Shown: positions 1 through 10,492 of the stretch, piece by piece
Position numbering within the stretch: position 1 is the first letter of the stretch
How the letters are laid out: the number at the start of each line of letters is the position of its first letter
Assembly: GCA_028753945.1 (NCBI GenBank)
Contig: JAPNXP010000002.1
Coordinates: 14,887,624-14,951,623 of the forward strand
Length of the DNA: 64,000 nucleotides
Direction: 5' to 3'
DNA from: Hexactinellida sp. DTS-2022
Lineage: Eukaryota > Porifera > Hexactinellida
Translations under genes and position numbers: made by a program
Notes under the pieces: model-generated
Database searches by the model: none
What the model was told of the DNA's origin: nothing
The model's input: the letters and a program-made list of their open reading frames with translations, nothing else

Positions 1-863
1 GTGTCCGGACGTTAGAGACATGGATTGCGAGTTCTACTTTTTCGCGAGCTACAAGGCCTGCGGCCCCGGATTCGGGGTTCTCTACGGAAAGAGGGATAAT
101 TTCGCGAGTATTCCCGGGTTTGGGAACCACTACCAGGACAAGAATGACTTCTATAAACAGTTTGAGTTGGGTCGGAGTTTCCAGGCTGAAGGGGAGTTCG
201 GGTTTCTAGGCACAGCTGACTATTTCAATGCACTCACTCGCCAGCCTCTCTCCACTGTGTGTACCAGGGATACCGTAGTTAGAGCGTACCAAGTCATGGA
301 GAGGTTGGAACAGATTATATTATCGAAGCTAATAGCGTTTCTGCTTAGTAAGCAATGCTGGCGATTATTCGGACCTAAGACAAGCGATATAAGCCGGAGA
401 GTAGGAATCGTATCTTTCCAACACTCGTCTTTATCTCCGCTCAGAATAGAGCAGATATGCTCTCTACATAATCTGTACGTGAGACAGGGGAACCTGAAGG
501 CATACCGCACTTGCGAACAGCTGGGAATAGGGCTGGGAGAGGGCGTGGTTAGAGTCTCAATGCTACACTACAATAGTGTGGAGGAGGTTGATAAGCTTAT
601 AGGCATACTGGATAGAGTAGAGGTGAGTATGTATTGTTATTCTCTATGCGATTGTAATGCAGTAGAACCTCGTTAGTACGAACACAAGGGGGGCCATCAA
701 AATGCGTTTGCATTTATCCGGAATTATTATTTACCGGTGTCATTTGTATTGAAAATGCTTTGAAGGGACTGAAATAGTGTTCGTATTAACCGTGTTCGTA
801 TTAACGAGGTTATACTGTTTCGATATTATTATATTCTTTTAGGAGTTTGGTGCAACTGACTAG
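1..863 (+). CDS. Class V aminotransferase / cysteine desulfurase-like protein, 3' part
   Basis: The reading frame is open from base 2, so the gene starts left of the window. Exon 1 runs to 622 (donor at 623) and a short last exon is proposed at 843-863, adding EFGATD and a stop. The protein is a PLP enzyme of the cysteine desulfurase-like (SufS/VC1184-type) group. What I see is the PLP-lysine context ASYKACGPGFGVLYG, the FELG...GFLGTADYFNAL segment matching the family's ELGTPNYE region, and the C-terminal RQGNLKAYRTCEQLG...GVVRVSMLHYNSVEEVDKL block typical of this subgroup. Family members resemble desulfurases and selenocysteine lyases, but animal members have no settled substrate, so the reaction is not assigned. 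The intron at 623-842 holds a miniature transposon. The last exon is inferred from phase and splice consensus; a read-through form would end at 676. Confidence 0.75.
660..817. mobile_element. Tc1/pogo-like miniature element, subfamily B1
   Basis: Starts CAGTAGAACCTCGTTAGTAC and ends with the matching TTCGTATTAACGAGG...ACTG. It holds the internal motif GAAGGGACTGAAAT shared with the copies at 13101 and 19082. About 158 bp, non-coding, lying wholly inside the intron of the aminotransferase gene. No transposase is present, so it would need one in trans. Confidence 0.8.
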
Positions 864-949
864 GGCAACTGAAACATACACTTTATTTTTTTATAAACTA
901 ACTTATTCAATTGAAGACAACAGATATACTTATAGTGATTATACTAATA

Positions 950-1032
950 CAGTCAGGTTCTTTTATTATGAACATTCAAGCGACTAATTCTTTTGTTCAT
1001 AATAGAACAATATGTGATAAGCGAACTAAACT
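950..1032. mobile_element. Miniature element, subfamily B3 (partial)
   Basis: Begins CAGTCAGGTTCTTTTATTAT and contains TATTATGAACATTCAAG. It is the inverted counterpart of the sequence at 38395-38473 and of the segment nested in the element at 10493-10717. The right end is approximate. Confidence 0.55.
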
Positions 1033-1129
1033 TAATACAAAGTTGTTAAATTGAGTTGAGACCCTAGTGCATAACAGACTAATGTACCTATTAGCAGCCT
1101 GACTATCCAATTGGTCGCTAGAGTGTAGC

Positions 1130-3302
1130 ATGTCTAGTGTCGCCCCGACAGAAGAGAGACCTGAGGGCGGCGAGAGAGCTAAACGGGCCCGCCTGGAGGG
1201 TATCCTGGACCAGGGGGAGGCCGTGAGGGCGGGAATAGCCGCGGGACACATCGACGTGTCGCAGGGAGAGAGCGTGGAGCTAGAGACTCTGAGCAAGATA
1301 AGGGAGCAGAAGATACTGGCGCACTTCGAGAGGAAGAAGTTTCTAAAGTCTATCCTGGTGCCTACGGACGACGAGGAGGTTAGTGACAGTGTATTATGCA
1401 GACATTTGTAAATACGCCATTTGTAAATACGCCATTTGTAAATACGCTCCTAATCCTGGTCTGATCCAATTTCCATACGCCTAAATCACAAATTAATGTT
1501 ACGGTATAGGAGAAGATTCCAAATTTTCGCGCTCCTAAATTAAAAATTTCCCAAAATCATACTCCAAAAGGAGTATGATTTTGGGAAATTTTTCCCGCTC
1601 CTGGATAATTCCTTGGTACAGCTAATCAGCTGATCGCGTGTCGCATATATATATTTTTTACAGCTGATTAGGTTAGGCGGCACCTGCGGGAGCTGGGAGA
1701 GCCGCGGGTGCTGTTTGCCGAGAACCCGGCGGACCGGAGAGAGCGGCTAAAGACGCTGATAGCGGACCAGCTGCCCACCGTCCCGACAGCTGATCCCGGG
1801 AAGAGGGTAGTTCCCAAGGCGCCCGCGTCAGCTGTTGTGAAGGGAGAGACAGCTGACCAGGTGTGGTACCACCGGGGACCAGACCTGCTCAAGAAATGCA
1901 GGTTAGTACTGAGGCACTGATCCATGGTTATACAGCGTATTTGTATTGTACAACACTTTCTTGCCATATAGTATTGTATTTCAGTGGTGTTCGCGTAATA
2001 GCAAGTCGCATTTTGGATCAAATTTGCTTGCTAATAGAACTTGCTATTAGACTAATATAATTAACATTAATTGCTCGCTTGGGGACTGAAAGTAATCTGC
2101 TAATTGCTATTAGACGAACACCACTATGCAATACTTTTTGACTGCGATGAGTCACCACCTGTCATATACAACCACTTTGTTGGAAACCGCATCTCTACTA
2201 ATGCCGTGTGTCAGTATAACAGGTGTTGCTGTATGTACAAATGCCGTGTAGGTACTGGTTGACTGAATACTCAATGAATCGCGCTAGAGACCGCCTCTCC
2301 GCTGAGAGAGCCAAGTTCGAGAACGGAACTCAGTTCCAGGAAGAGAAGACCAAACAGAGACAGGCCATCCAGAAGATTCTCTCCTCTCTCTCCAACCACT
2401 GCAGCCAGATAGGAGACACGCGGCCGATTTCTTTCTGCCACTTTTCCCCAAACTCCCAGATGGTGGCCACCGCCTCCTGGAGCGGCCAATGCAAGGTCTG
2501 GTCTGTTCCCGACTGCACCACTCTTCACACCTTGAGGGGGCACGCGGACAGCTGTTCCTGCGTTAAGTTCCACCCCCAGGCGACCCTATCCCAGTCGGCC
2601 TCGGAGCTTAACCTGGCCAGCTGTGCGGCGGACGGATCGGTGTGTCTGTGGAGTCTCGCCTCGCCCGCGCCGCTGCGCTCTCTGGAGGGACACCTGCAGC
2701 GAGTGTCGCGTCTGGCGTTCCACCCGTCGGGCCGCTTCCTGGGCACGGCGTGCTACGACCGCTCCTGGCGCCTCTGGGACCTGGAGGCCTGCGCCGAGGT
2801 GCTGCACCAGGAGGGGCACTCCTGCGCCCTCTATAACATAGCCTTCCACCCGGACGGGTCTCTGGCTGGCTCCTGCGGGCTGGACGCGTACGGACGCATG
2901 TGGGACCTGCGCAGCGGTAAGTGCGTGATGCTACTCGGCGGACACTCGGGGAATGTGCTGGGCATAGACTTCTCGCCCGACGGGGTGAGTGTGGCTACGG
3001 GGAGTGAGGACCATTCCGCGCGGATTTGGGACCTGAGGGGGCGGCGCTGCATCTACACGCTCCCTGCCCACTCGAGTCTCGTGTCCCACGTCGTGTTCCA
3101 GAAGACCAGTGGACAGTACCTGCTCACTTCCGGGTATGACAGGACCGCTAAGGCTTGGCTGCATCCTGGGTGGGCGCCCCTACGGACCCTGGCAGGACAC
3201 GACGGTAAGGTTATGTGTGTGGACGTGTCACAAGATGACTGCTATGTGCTGACAACTTCGTATGATAGGACTTTCAAATTATGGCACACATCACCGATTT
3301 AA
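1130..3302 (+). CDS. PRPF4: U4/U6 small nuclear ribonucleoprotein PRP4 (WD40 protein)
   Basis: Component of the U4/U6 snRNP and U4/U6.U5 tri-snRNP of the spliceosome, in the nucleus; in other species it binds PRPF3 and PPIH. Three exons join in frame: 1130-1378, 1672-1901 and 2252-3302, giving about 509 residues (human about 520). Residues 1-83 match the N-terminal helix region ([20 protein letters not shown]). Exon 2 holds the PRP4/SFM motif ([18 protein letters not shown]) and [10 protein letters not shown]. Exon 3 carries the linker helix and seven WD repeats ([39 protein letters not shown]). Both introns are occupied by miniature elements. The start ATG follows the previous gene by about 270 bp and has AG dinucleotides just upstream. 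Exon 3 is strongly GC-rich against AT-rich flanks. Confidence 0.95.
1388..1617. mobile_element. Miniature element family A, copy with perfect hairpin
   Basis: Homologous to the copies at 17508-17689 and (inverted) 31117-31300: AATACGCTCCTAATCCTGG, then CAAATTAATGTTACGGTATA, then GGATAATTCCTTG. This copy carries three tandem CATTTGTAAATACGC units at its left end. It also has a 24-bp perfect inverted repeat (1542-1565 against 1570-1593, AAAA loop). It fills most of PRPF4 intron 1. Confidence 0.8.
1982..2126. mobile_element. Miniature element, subfamily B2
   Basis: Starts CAGTGGTGTTCGCGTAATAG and ends GCTATTAGACGAACACCACT, with internal GCTTGGGGACTGAAAGTAAT. Related copies lie at 10493, 29973 (inverted) and 31794. 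It lies in PRPF4 intron 2. Confidence 0.8.
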
Positions 3303-3443
3303 TGTATGCATACTTGCTTGGTTATTCAACTGGTGTGCATTTGGAATCGCATGCATTCAGCTACGTAGATTAATAATTTATTATTTTAATTAAGTTAACA
3401 AGTTACCACATAATTAGACTTATAATACGTAATTGATATAATT

Positions 3444-3761
3444 ATGTCACAAATACATTCCAAAGACTATCTAGAGTATCTATCGATCTACGAGGGAACT
3501 AAACTTGTACAGAATTCCTTGGCAACTAAAATGGATCAGCTGGTTAGTAGCGACATTAACATGAAATTAAACAATATTTATGAACAGCTGATGATTTCAA
3601 AGAACACGATTGAAAGTAATGTTAATTCAACCTCTGTACAATTAGAGAAAAATATTTCCGAAATTAAAATGCTCGATCATCGCCTTGAGAGTTTTCCAGA
3701 TACTAGTACAGTTGTGAAATTAATTGATGAACATATTAGTACAGACTTACATGCTTACTGA
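3444..3761 (+). CDS. Small coiled-coil protein, unidentified
   Basis: A 105-residue ORF starting 141 bp after the PRPF4 stop, on the same strand. It is rich in Leu, Ile, Ser, Asn and Lys and almost wholly helical by composition. Heptad-like spacing of hydrophobic residues runs through the middle (around residues 25-90, for example LEKNISEIKMLDHRLESF). There is no signal peptide, membrane segment, cysteine cluster or recognisable catalytic motif. The size and helical character resemble small coiled-coil subunits of multi-protein complexes (for example the BLOC/BORC type), but I could not match it to a named family. Base composition is AT-rich, unlike PRPF4. It could be a true downstream gene of a PRPF4 cluster or a chance ORF; the length and coiled-coil pattern favour a real gene. 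Confidence 0.5.
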   Translation: MSQIHSKDYLEYLSIYEGTKLVQNSLATKMDQLVSSDINMKLNNIYEQLMISKNTIESNVNSTSVQLEKNISEIKMLDHRLESFPDTSTVVKLIDEHISTDLHAY

Positions 3762-4722
3762 AATACAGCTACTTGAATATATGGTCAGTTTAAGATCCAT
3801 AGTTATGACTGATGCCAATAGTACACTGGTTACAAGGTCACAACCACTTATTATCCGTAATCAATATTCTATAGTACTCTTTACTATGCATTGATTAGTT
3901 AATTAATTAATATGGAGTACTTATCCAGGTACTACAACGAATTAGTGTTTATTTATTTATGTGCCATCCTAAACATATCTCCAATGCTCTCAAAGCATAA
4001 ATGATTTGTATTTCTGATGAATTACCATCGATTATTTATTCTCATTAAAAGGAGATTAGACTGTAATTGATTCCTACTATTTCATATAAATGTTGCAAAA
4101 AGTCTGGTTAAATGATTTATTTTATTAGGCCACTAAATATTTGCAAATCTAGTTAGTATATGTATACGGATTATTAATTTACCAAATGTCTATTGCTTAC
4201 CATACTTGTTAGACTGCTAACTATTTGATTTTTTAATATTAGATTATTATTATTATTAATTTAGTAAAAATAATTTAATTAATAAGTTTGCTGCTGAGTT
4301 GAGCTACTGTGCATTAGCACCTTGTTGCTATTTAGACTATTTAGATAGGACGTAGTTCAAATACCACGCATAAGCTGGAAATCGGTTCTCGGTGCAATAA
4401 AGTAATCGTGCATTCTAGTGTCTTATTGGGTAATTGTATTAGGCTAGTTCTAGAATTTAGACCATGCATTGGTAGGGGTACAACAAATAGCAACTATACG
4501 CTAATTCTTTCCCTCCAATTCTTAACAATTAGTACAGCCAAAACTTTTTATGACTTGTGCATTTTAGAATGTGGATTATATATTCAGAGTAAGACATGCG
4601 ATTCGACCTTTGCTGTTTTCTGGTTGAGATAATTGGAAATCTATTTCACACAGGGGTAATATTGACTTGGCCAGTGTTGGTGGCCGAACAGTTGTTTGTT
4701 AAACTGGAAAGGGACTTGTGAA

Positions 4723-4762
4723 GTGGATAAGTATGTAGGGGTAGAAATCATACTTATCCCAC
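4723..4762. repeat. Imperfect hairpin
   Basis: GTGGATAAGTATG pairs with CATACTTATCCCAC, with a one-base bulge and a loop of about 13 nt. Isolated in AT-rich DNA; function unknown. Confidence 0.5.
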
Positions 4763-5215
4763 CTCATATTAATTCAGTTCTTCCATTGCTATCGCAATTT
4801 GCATGGGTCTTTACACGTTTTAACAACTTGTTCGGTCTGGAGTTATCTGCTGATCTGTTCTGACTCCACAAACTACATCCCACTCGTAATTAGTAAAACC
4901 AGTGACTTACTATTTGTATTTATTTGAGCAAGAGAAAGGAGGTTTAGTCTCGGTATGTCATGCTTACTAATTAATAGATAATTATAATAAGGAGGTACAG
5001 ACAACCTATACATTCATATTTTGTACATGTTTGTCTCGATAATGCAATTGTATCTGCCTAAATAATGCAACTATACTACATACCTATTCTACGTATTATT
5101 TTATTTTATTGGGCATATTTAATTATACTATTGGATTTATATGGTGAAGCTGTCATAGTTTTCTTCCCTATTATTACGGTCTTGTGATTAATTTAATTAT
5201 ACGGCTTTTAGTTTG

Positions 5216-5224
5216 TATAAAGAG
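5216..5224 (+). promoter_or_regulatory. TATA-like box of the SLC15-like gene
   Basis: TATAAAGAG lies 65 bp upstream of the ATG at 5281 in otherwise non-coding DNA. An acceptor-like CTTTAG lies between it (AG at 5265-5266), so a short 5' intron or trans-splice site is an alternative reading. Confidence 0.4.
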
Positions 5225-5280
5225 CCATGTAATCTCAAATTGTTAATGTTTGTTACTTAACTTTAGTTCTGGTATTGTTA

Positions 5281-7482
5281 ATGGCATCCGAAGAGACTGC
5301 AAAGCTAATAGCTAAGGACCACGGGGAGAAGAAAGATGAAAACAATGTAAATAATTCGGAATCTAAGAAAACTGGGGTATTTTATAAACTCACACAGTTC
5401 TGTCGCTTGTTTTCCAGTTTCCCATTGAGTGTATACTTTATTGTTGGAAATGAGTTCTGCGAAAGATTTGCGTTTTACGGCATGCGAGCTGTTCTTGTTC
5501 TGTATTTAGTGTTTCAGTTAAAATTAACTGAAGATAGTGCAACCGCCGTATTCCATTTGTACACTTTCCTTGCGTATTTCATGCCAATATTCGGTTCTAT
5601 GATAGCAGACAGCTACATAGGGAAATTCTGGACAATTCTGATTTTCTCTTTCATCTATGCAGGCGGCTGCATCTCAATATCTCTATCAGCTATTCCTTGT
5701 CTGCTAGGGGATATATTTGGGGTCAGGCTTGGGTTGTCTTTCTTTGGTTTGATTTTAATAGCGTTTGGAACTGGTGGGATTAAGCCATGCGTGTCAGCGT
5801 TCGGAGGGGATCAGGTGAAGAAAGGAGACAAAACACTTTTATCAACTTTCTTTTCTCTCTTCTATTTCTCTATAAACGCCGGCAGTTTACTTTCTATATT
5901 TATAACTCCGATTCTCAGGAGAGATGTCCAGTGCTTTGGAGACGACTGCTACGCTGCTTCGTTCGGAGTCCCGGCTGTTCTAATGATTTGCTCCATCCTA
6001 GTGTTTCTAGCTGGGAGCTATCTCTACGTTAAAGTGCCACCAACTGGCCGCAATGTTTACATACAAATATTCTCTGTTATTTTCTATGCAATTTATAAGA
6101 GAATAAAAAAGCGAAGAAGCGAACTTAAGAAAAAGCACTGGTTAGACTGGGCTGTCCCGAAATATGATCCCGCATTAGTACTCGGTGTTAAAGCGACCAT
6201 TAAAGTGTTTGTAATGTTCCTCCCACTCCCAATATTCTGGGCACTTTTCGACCAACAGGCATCTCGCTGGCTGCTTCAAGTTGCGCGCATGGATACTTCC
6301 CTTGGTGCGCTCAGTATACACCCAGATCAGGTGCAGATCATTAACCCCATTCTCATTCTGATGTTAATTCCCATTTTCGATAAGATTATCTATCCATTGG
6401 TGAGATTATGCGGCATCAAGGTAACTACGCTACGGAAAATGACCATAGGAATTTTCCTTGCTGGCATAGCTTTTATTCTCTCGGCGCTGGTGCAGATACA
6501 AATTGAGAGCGGAGCCGACCGCTCTGCCCCGGAAGGTTTCGCTTATCTTAAGATATTTAATCCAACCTCTGCACAGGCCAACTTCAGCATATTCAACAAC
6601 AGTATTAGCCTGCTTAACTCCACTGTGCAGTCACACGATTTCTCTATAGCTCAGCTGCAGGCTGCCAGGTATCAACTTTCGTTTCAGATTGAGGAGTCCG
6701 GTTCGATAGCTTCCTACGTTTATGACGTCAATCTAAACTCCACTCTGACTTGCTCCGTTCTACTTTCCAACAGTTCCACTGTGCGGCCTTATTGCGTTAA
6801 TATGAACGAAGTTGTGCCCGTCGTAACAAAGTACGAAGCGTCTATCCAGTACGTAAACTCTCTAACAGAACAAACTTTGTTTTACGTTCAAGAAAAAGGA
6901 AACTCAAATAAAATCTACTGGAACAAAACTGTTCCTGCATTGAGTATGTCAGATTTCTACAAGATTCCTACTGGAGATTTTATTCTAAAATTTCACAATT
7001 CCTCCACTGAATTTTCTGTATTAAACGGAGATATGTATTCACTGCTGGCTTACACCAGTGGAGGGAACGAAACAGTACAGTTATACTTGGATGTAAAGCG
7101 AAGTGTATCTTTCCTATGGCAAGTGCCTATGTATGTGGTAATGACTGTGGGGGAGGTAATGTTCTCAATTTCTGGGTTAGAATTTGCATACTCGCAATCT
7201 CCACTCACTTTGAAATCAGTCATGCTAGGAATGTGGCTGTTAACAGTTGCATTTGGTAACTTATTAGTATTTATTATTTCTCAATTCGAACTTTTCGAGA
7301 GTCAGGTAGTTGAGTTCTTTTTCTTCGCTGGCGCTGCAATCCTGATTTCAATATTGTTTGGTGTAATGTCTTATTTCTATAAGTACATGGAGTTTGATGA
7401 GGCAGAACCTCAGTTCACTTCTTCTACCACGATAAGAAAGACTTTCACAGAGAGTCAACGTTTGGCTGAAAAGATGGATTAA
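5281..7482 (+). CDS. Proton-coupled oligopeptide transporter (POT/SLC15 family)
   Basis: A plasma-membrane symporter that in this family imports di- and tripeptides with protons. It is 733 residues in a single exon, the size of vertebrate PEPT1/PEPT2 (about 710-730). The POT signature is clear: ExxER in NEFCERFAFYGMR (E58-R62), the second signature GTGGIKPCVSAFGGDQV and FSLFYFSINAGSL. About 12 hydrophobic segments are seen. A long soluble insert between the ninth and tenth segments (around residues 410-610) is rich in N-x-S/T sites, as in the large extracellular domain of animal PEPT1/2. The start is the ATG at 5281; bases just before it are in frame but lack an ATG. DPH2 follows after 289 bp on the same strand. 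Which paralogue it is cannot be told from the motifs. Confidence 0.93.
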   Translation: MASEETAKLIAKDHGEKKDENNVNNSESKKTGVFYKLTQFCRLFSSFPLSVYFIVGNEFCERFAFYGMRAVLVLYLVFQLKLTEDSATAVFHLYTFLAYFMPIFGSMIADSYIGKFWTILIFSFIYAGGCISISLSAIPCLLGDIFGVRLGLSFFGLILIAFGTGGIKPCVSAFGGDQVKKGDKTLLSTFFSLFYFSINAGSLLSIFITPILRRDVQCFGDDCYAASFGVPAVLMICSILVFLAGSYLYVKVPPTGRNVYIQIFSVIFYAIYKRIKKRRSELKKKHWLDWAVPKYDPALVLGVKATIKVFVMFLPLPIFWALFDQQASRWLLQVARMDTSLGALSIHPDQVQIINPILILMLIPIFDKIIYPLVRLCGIKVTTLRKMTIGIFLAGIAFILSALVQIQIESGADRSAPEGFAYLKIFNPTSAQANFSIFNNSISLLNSTVQSHDFSIAQLQAARYQLSFQIEESGSIASYVYDVNLNSTLTCSVLLSNSSTVRPYCVNMNEVVPVVTKYEASIQYVNSLTEQTLFYVQEKGNSNKIYWNKTVPALSMSDFYKIPTGDFILKFHNSSTEFSVLNGDMYSLLAYTSGGNETVQLYLDVKRSVSFLWQVPMYVVMTVGEVMFSISGLEFAYSQSPLTLKSVMLGMWLLTVAFGNLLVFIISQFELFESQVVEFFFFAGAAILISILFGVMSYFYKYMEFDEAEPQFTSSTTIRKTFTESQRLAEKMD

Positions 7483-7675
7483 CTGAGAGTCGAGAATTTT
7501 ATTTTATTCTATTTAATTATTTGGATATCATTAACAGAGTTGCTATTTTTGTAAATATTGTTAATTTTTCTGTTATCTTTATGCAAGTATAGAATACTAA
7601 CTCAATTCGATCAAATTTTGTTCTTAACAACAAAGTTTTGATTCAAGCACCCATTTGAGGCATGAATTATCTATG

Positions 7676-7681
7676 AATAAA
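7676..7681 (+). terminator. Poly(A) signal after the SLC15-like gene
   Basis: AATAAA about 195 bp after the stop codon and 55 bp before a strong acceptor-like sequence that precedes DPH2. The order stop, AATAAA, acceptor, ATG is what polycistronic, trans-spliced gene pairs look like, but independent transcription is equally possible. Confidence 0.5.
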
Positions 7682-7771
7682 TTCCAATTTCCAGTAAATA
7701 TCACAATAATATTCGTTAACTTTATTTATATTGCAGTGTATTGACACATATACGAAAAAGTACGAAATAAA

Positions 7772-9088
7772 ATGTCAGAATCTAACTTCGCTGTTCCTTC
7801 AAGTATTCCCAACCACTTTGAGTTGGAGAGATGTTGTCAGTTTATCAGCGAGGGAGAGTACAAACGGGTTGCATTACAACTTCCATTTGATTTGCTTAAG
7901 TATGCTGTGGCCCTTACTCATGAATTGCAATCGAAAACGAAAAGTAAAGTTTTCATACTAGCTGACTCTCCCTACCATGCTTGTTGTATTGACGAGATTC
8001 AAACTGAAAAACTAAAGTGTGACAGCATTATCCATTTTGGAAATTCATGTTTCAGTAAAGAGCCTTCGTTTCCTACTCTGTACATTTTCAATGAATTGGA
8101 ATTTGACCATTTACCATTAGTTACTTTTGTACAAAACACATTTCAAAATAAAGATACTGCAATACTACTACTATACAGCACTAATTATTCCAAACTTGCG
8201 AGCAAGCTCTATTCATCTTTAAAACCCGAATATTCTAATCTAGAGCACTCACAGCTTATATCTGAGAAAATTAAAGTAAGTTTGACTCATGTGAATGAAG
8301 TTTGTTTCGGGAGAAGTTTCACTCTACATTTCTCAAGAGAGAGCTATGGCATTCTATTCATTGGAGAAGACAATAGAACTTGTTTTAACTTCAGATTGGC
8401 GTTTCACTTAAACCAATTCTACATATTATCTCCAGATTCACATTCCATTTCCAAACTTGGTAGTGAGGATAGGTTCCTGAAGAAGAGATATTATTTGACG
8501 CAAAAAGTAGCCGACGCATCTATAATAGGAATTCTTATAGCCAACATGTGGCTCCGTGATTATCTACAGATTCTGTCAGATATTAAGTCTGTTCTACGTA
8601 AAAAGGGGAAAGAATATTATACGATTTCAATTGGGAATATCCAGCCAACTAAACTGGCTAATTTTCTTGAAGTTGACATATTTGTGTTACTAGGTTGTCC
8701 CGAGAATATTATCCTTGATTCTAGGGAGTTTTATAAGCCAATAATAACACCGTACGAGCTATACTTGTCTCTATCGGATTCTCACTGCTCGGTTATTACT
8801 GATAATTATAGAAATGATATTCCCAGCAGCATAGCCAACTTTTCCTCACTACGCATTGAACTAACAGATAATAATACCGAGACAGTTACAGATGTGAGTC
8901 AAGTTACAGTTAAATATGATTATGCGCTACAAGAGAGAGATACCAATGATGCAATGTTATATCTTAAAGATAGAACTTGGCAAGGCCTCGAAAGCAAGAC
9001 TGGAGATATTAATAATGCACCGTCTCTAGTTGAATTAGGTAAGAGTGGTATTCCAATACATTATTCATCTGAAGAATCCACTCAGTAG
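7772..9088 (+). CDS. DPH2: Diphthamide biosynthesis protein 2
   Basis: Subunit of the DPH1-DPH2 radical-SAM-like iron-sulfur complex. It transfers the 3-amino-3-carboxypropyl group of S-adenosylmethionine to the target histidine of elongation factor 2, the first step of diphthamide synthesis, in the cytosol. It is 438 residues in one exon (human 489). Seen: the N-terminal YKRVALQLPFDLL motif, FILADSPYHACCIDE (C71/C72, matching the conserved SCCVDE) and IIHFGNSCF. Further on are the LLGCPENIILDSREFYKPIITPYEL block (C309) and a C-terminal LKDRTWQGLE, matching the family's RTYQGL ending. A near-perfect acceptor (TTTATTTATATTGCAG, ending 7736) lies 35 bp upstream of the ATG with no obvious coding exon before it, pointing to a 5'UTR intron or trans-splicing. 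Confidence 0.93.
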   Translation: MSESNFAVPSSIPNHFELERCCQFISEGEYKRVALQLPFDLLKYAVALTHELQSKTKSKVFILADSPYHACCIDEIQTEKLKCDSIIHFGNSCFSKEPSFPTLYIFNELEFDHLPLVTFVQNTFQNKDTAILLLYSTNYSKLASKLYSSLKPEYSNLEHSQLISEKIKVSLTHVNEVCFGRSFTLHFSRESYGILFIGEDNRTCFNFRLAFHLNQFYILSPDSHSISKLGSEDRFLKKRYYLTQKVADASIIGILIANMWLRDYLQILSDIKSVLRKKGKEYYTISIGNIQPTKLANFLEVDIFVLLGCPENIILDSREFYKPIITPYELYLSLSDSHCSVITDNYRNDIPSSIANFSSLRIELTDNNTETVTDVSQVTVKYDYALQERDTNDAMLYLKDRTWQGLESKTGDINNAPSLVELGKSGIPIHYSSEESTQ

Positions 9089-9158
9089 ACTAGTATACTA
9101 CTTTCCAATATTAATGTTAGTACAGCAACAGCCAGGTTGATCCGTAGCACTTCTTTGT

Positions 9159-9164
9159 AATAAA
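9159..9164 (+). terminator. Poly(A) signal of DPH2
   Basis: AATAAA 71 bp after the DPH2 stop codon, the first such hexamer downstream. Confidence 0.5.
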
Positions 9165-10282
9165 TTATCTTTAAGAATATAATTTGTTGAATATTGTGCT
9201 AAATATTTCACATAATTGATTCTACTAGACTTGATAGATATTAATTAATTCCTAACGATCTACCTCGTCAAACTGATTCCAAGGACGATCTAATTAATTT
9301 GTTTCAATGAGATATGAGAAATTTATTTGTGGGTTATAAGATTGTTATGGAGCTTTTGTATAATGTAAGGTATAATGCATGTAGAATCTATTAGCACTGA
9401 TTCGTGTTCTAACGGTCTGTTTTCACTATACTGTGACTGATTAGTATCTTTGTAACAGTCTCCTCCGTATTTACCGAACGAATTAGAAACTAACTACAAT
9501 AAAATACGTTTTTATTTCTTAGTATTTAGCCAATGGTTGGTCGTTAGCTTTCATCTCACTGCGATAAACAAACATATTTCACCCACGCTGTAACTTTATA
9601 TGTTTCTGCAAACTCGAACTTTCTACTCAACTACACAATCTGATTTTTACAACAATATGGTAAAAACTGAGTTTATAGCGTTCACAATTATTCTTTCACG
9701 AAGTTATTCAAAACACAAATGTGTCTTGTCTTAGCCTGCTTTAACTAAGAGAACTCTCCCGCTATTGTTGAGTTTATATGCATATATTTATGCATATGAG
9801 TTGAGGCTATTTCAATCAATAATGAGATTATAACATAGTACATCATTAAAATAGATGTATTTAATATAATTTGAACTTTCTCCTTTTCGGCGATTTTAAA
9901 TTATCTTCCTGTCATAAAAATTACATAATATTAATTTACAGTTAAATTTCCTCTTGCACACAAATTTATTTATTCAAAATTTATAATTTAAGATTGTACT
10001 AGTCAGTTTATTTAATCAATGTGGTTGTGTAATACAAACGAATCATTTTATTTAATTAATTAACGTCATACAAAGCAACAGTCAGTTAAACTCTTCATTA
10101 ATTTGGATTACCGTCATTATTATTTAAGCATTATCTCCCTGCTTATATTTATCCAAGTTTGAAATTTTAAACTTTCCTCAATATTTTCCCCGTTTTTTTC
10201 CAAAACTACTTCACTATAAGTAGATAGATTATTTATTCACCTCAACTTTTCTTACAATTATACTTTGGCTTACTTAGGTTTC

Positions 10283-10312
10283 TGTCAACACCTTTTCAAT
10301 ATAAAATCCCGG
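10283..10312. mobile_element. Fragment of family C element
   Basis: GTCAACACCTTTTCAATATA followed by AAATCCCGG matches one arm of the family C elements (compare 63368-63465 and 19240-19285). The other arm is not found nearby. Confidence 0.45.
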
Positions 10313-10333
10313 CAACGTTCAATTTTATAAGTA

Positions 10334-10492
10334 CAGTAGTAAACTCTCGTTAGTACGAACACCAGGGTACCGACGAAATCTGATCGTGTTAACCAGAGTA
10401 ATTTGCATGCATTTATACAGACTAGGGAATTTAAACCTTGTTCGTCTTCACCGATATTTCCCCTTAACCGTGTTCGTAATAACGAGAGAGTA
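10334..10492. mobile_element. Pogo-like miniature element, B1-related
   Basis: Left end CAGTAGTAAACTCTCGTTAG then TACGAACACCAGGG; right end GTTCGTAATAACGAGAG. Internal TTTGCATGCATTTATACAG and GACTAGGG also occur in the copy at about 36115-36290. It abuts the next element directly. Confidence 0.7.

Larger units (their letters stand above)
3762..5280. other. AT-rich intergenic stretch
   Basis: No coding exon or RNA gene seen. ORFs in this stretch are short, low in complexity and lack family signal. It contains a 13-bp inverted repeat at 4723-4762 and, near its right end, the TATA-like box of the transporter gene. Confidence 0.6.
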
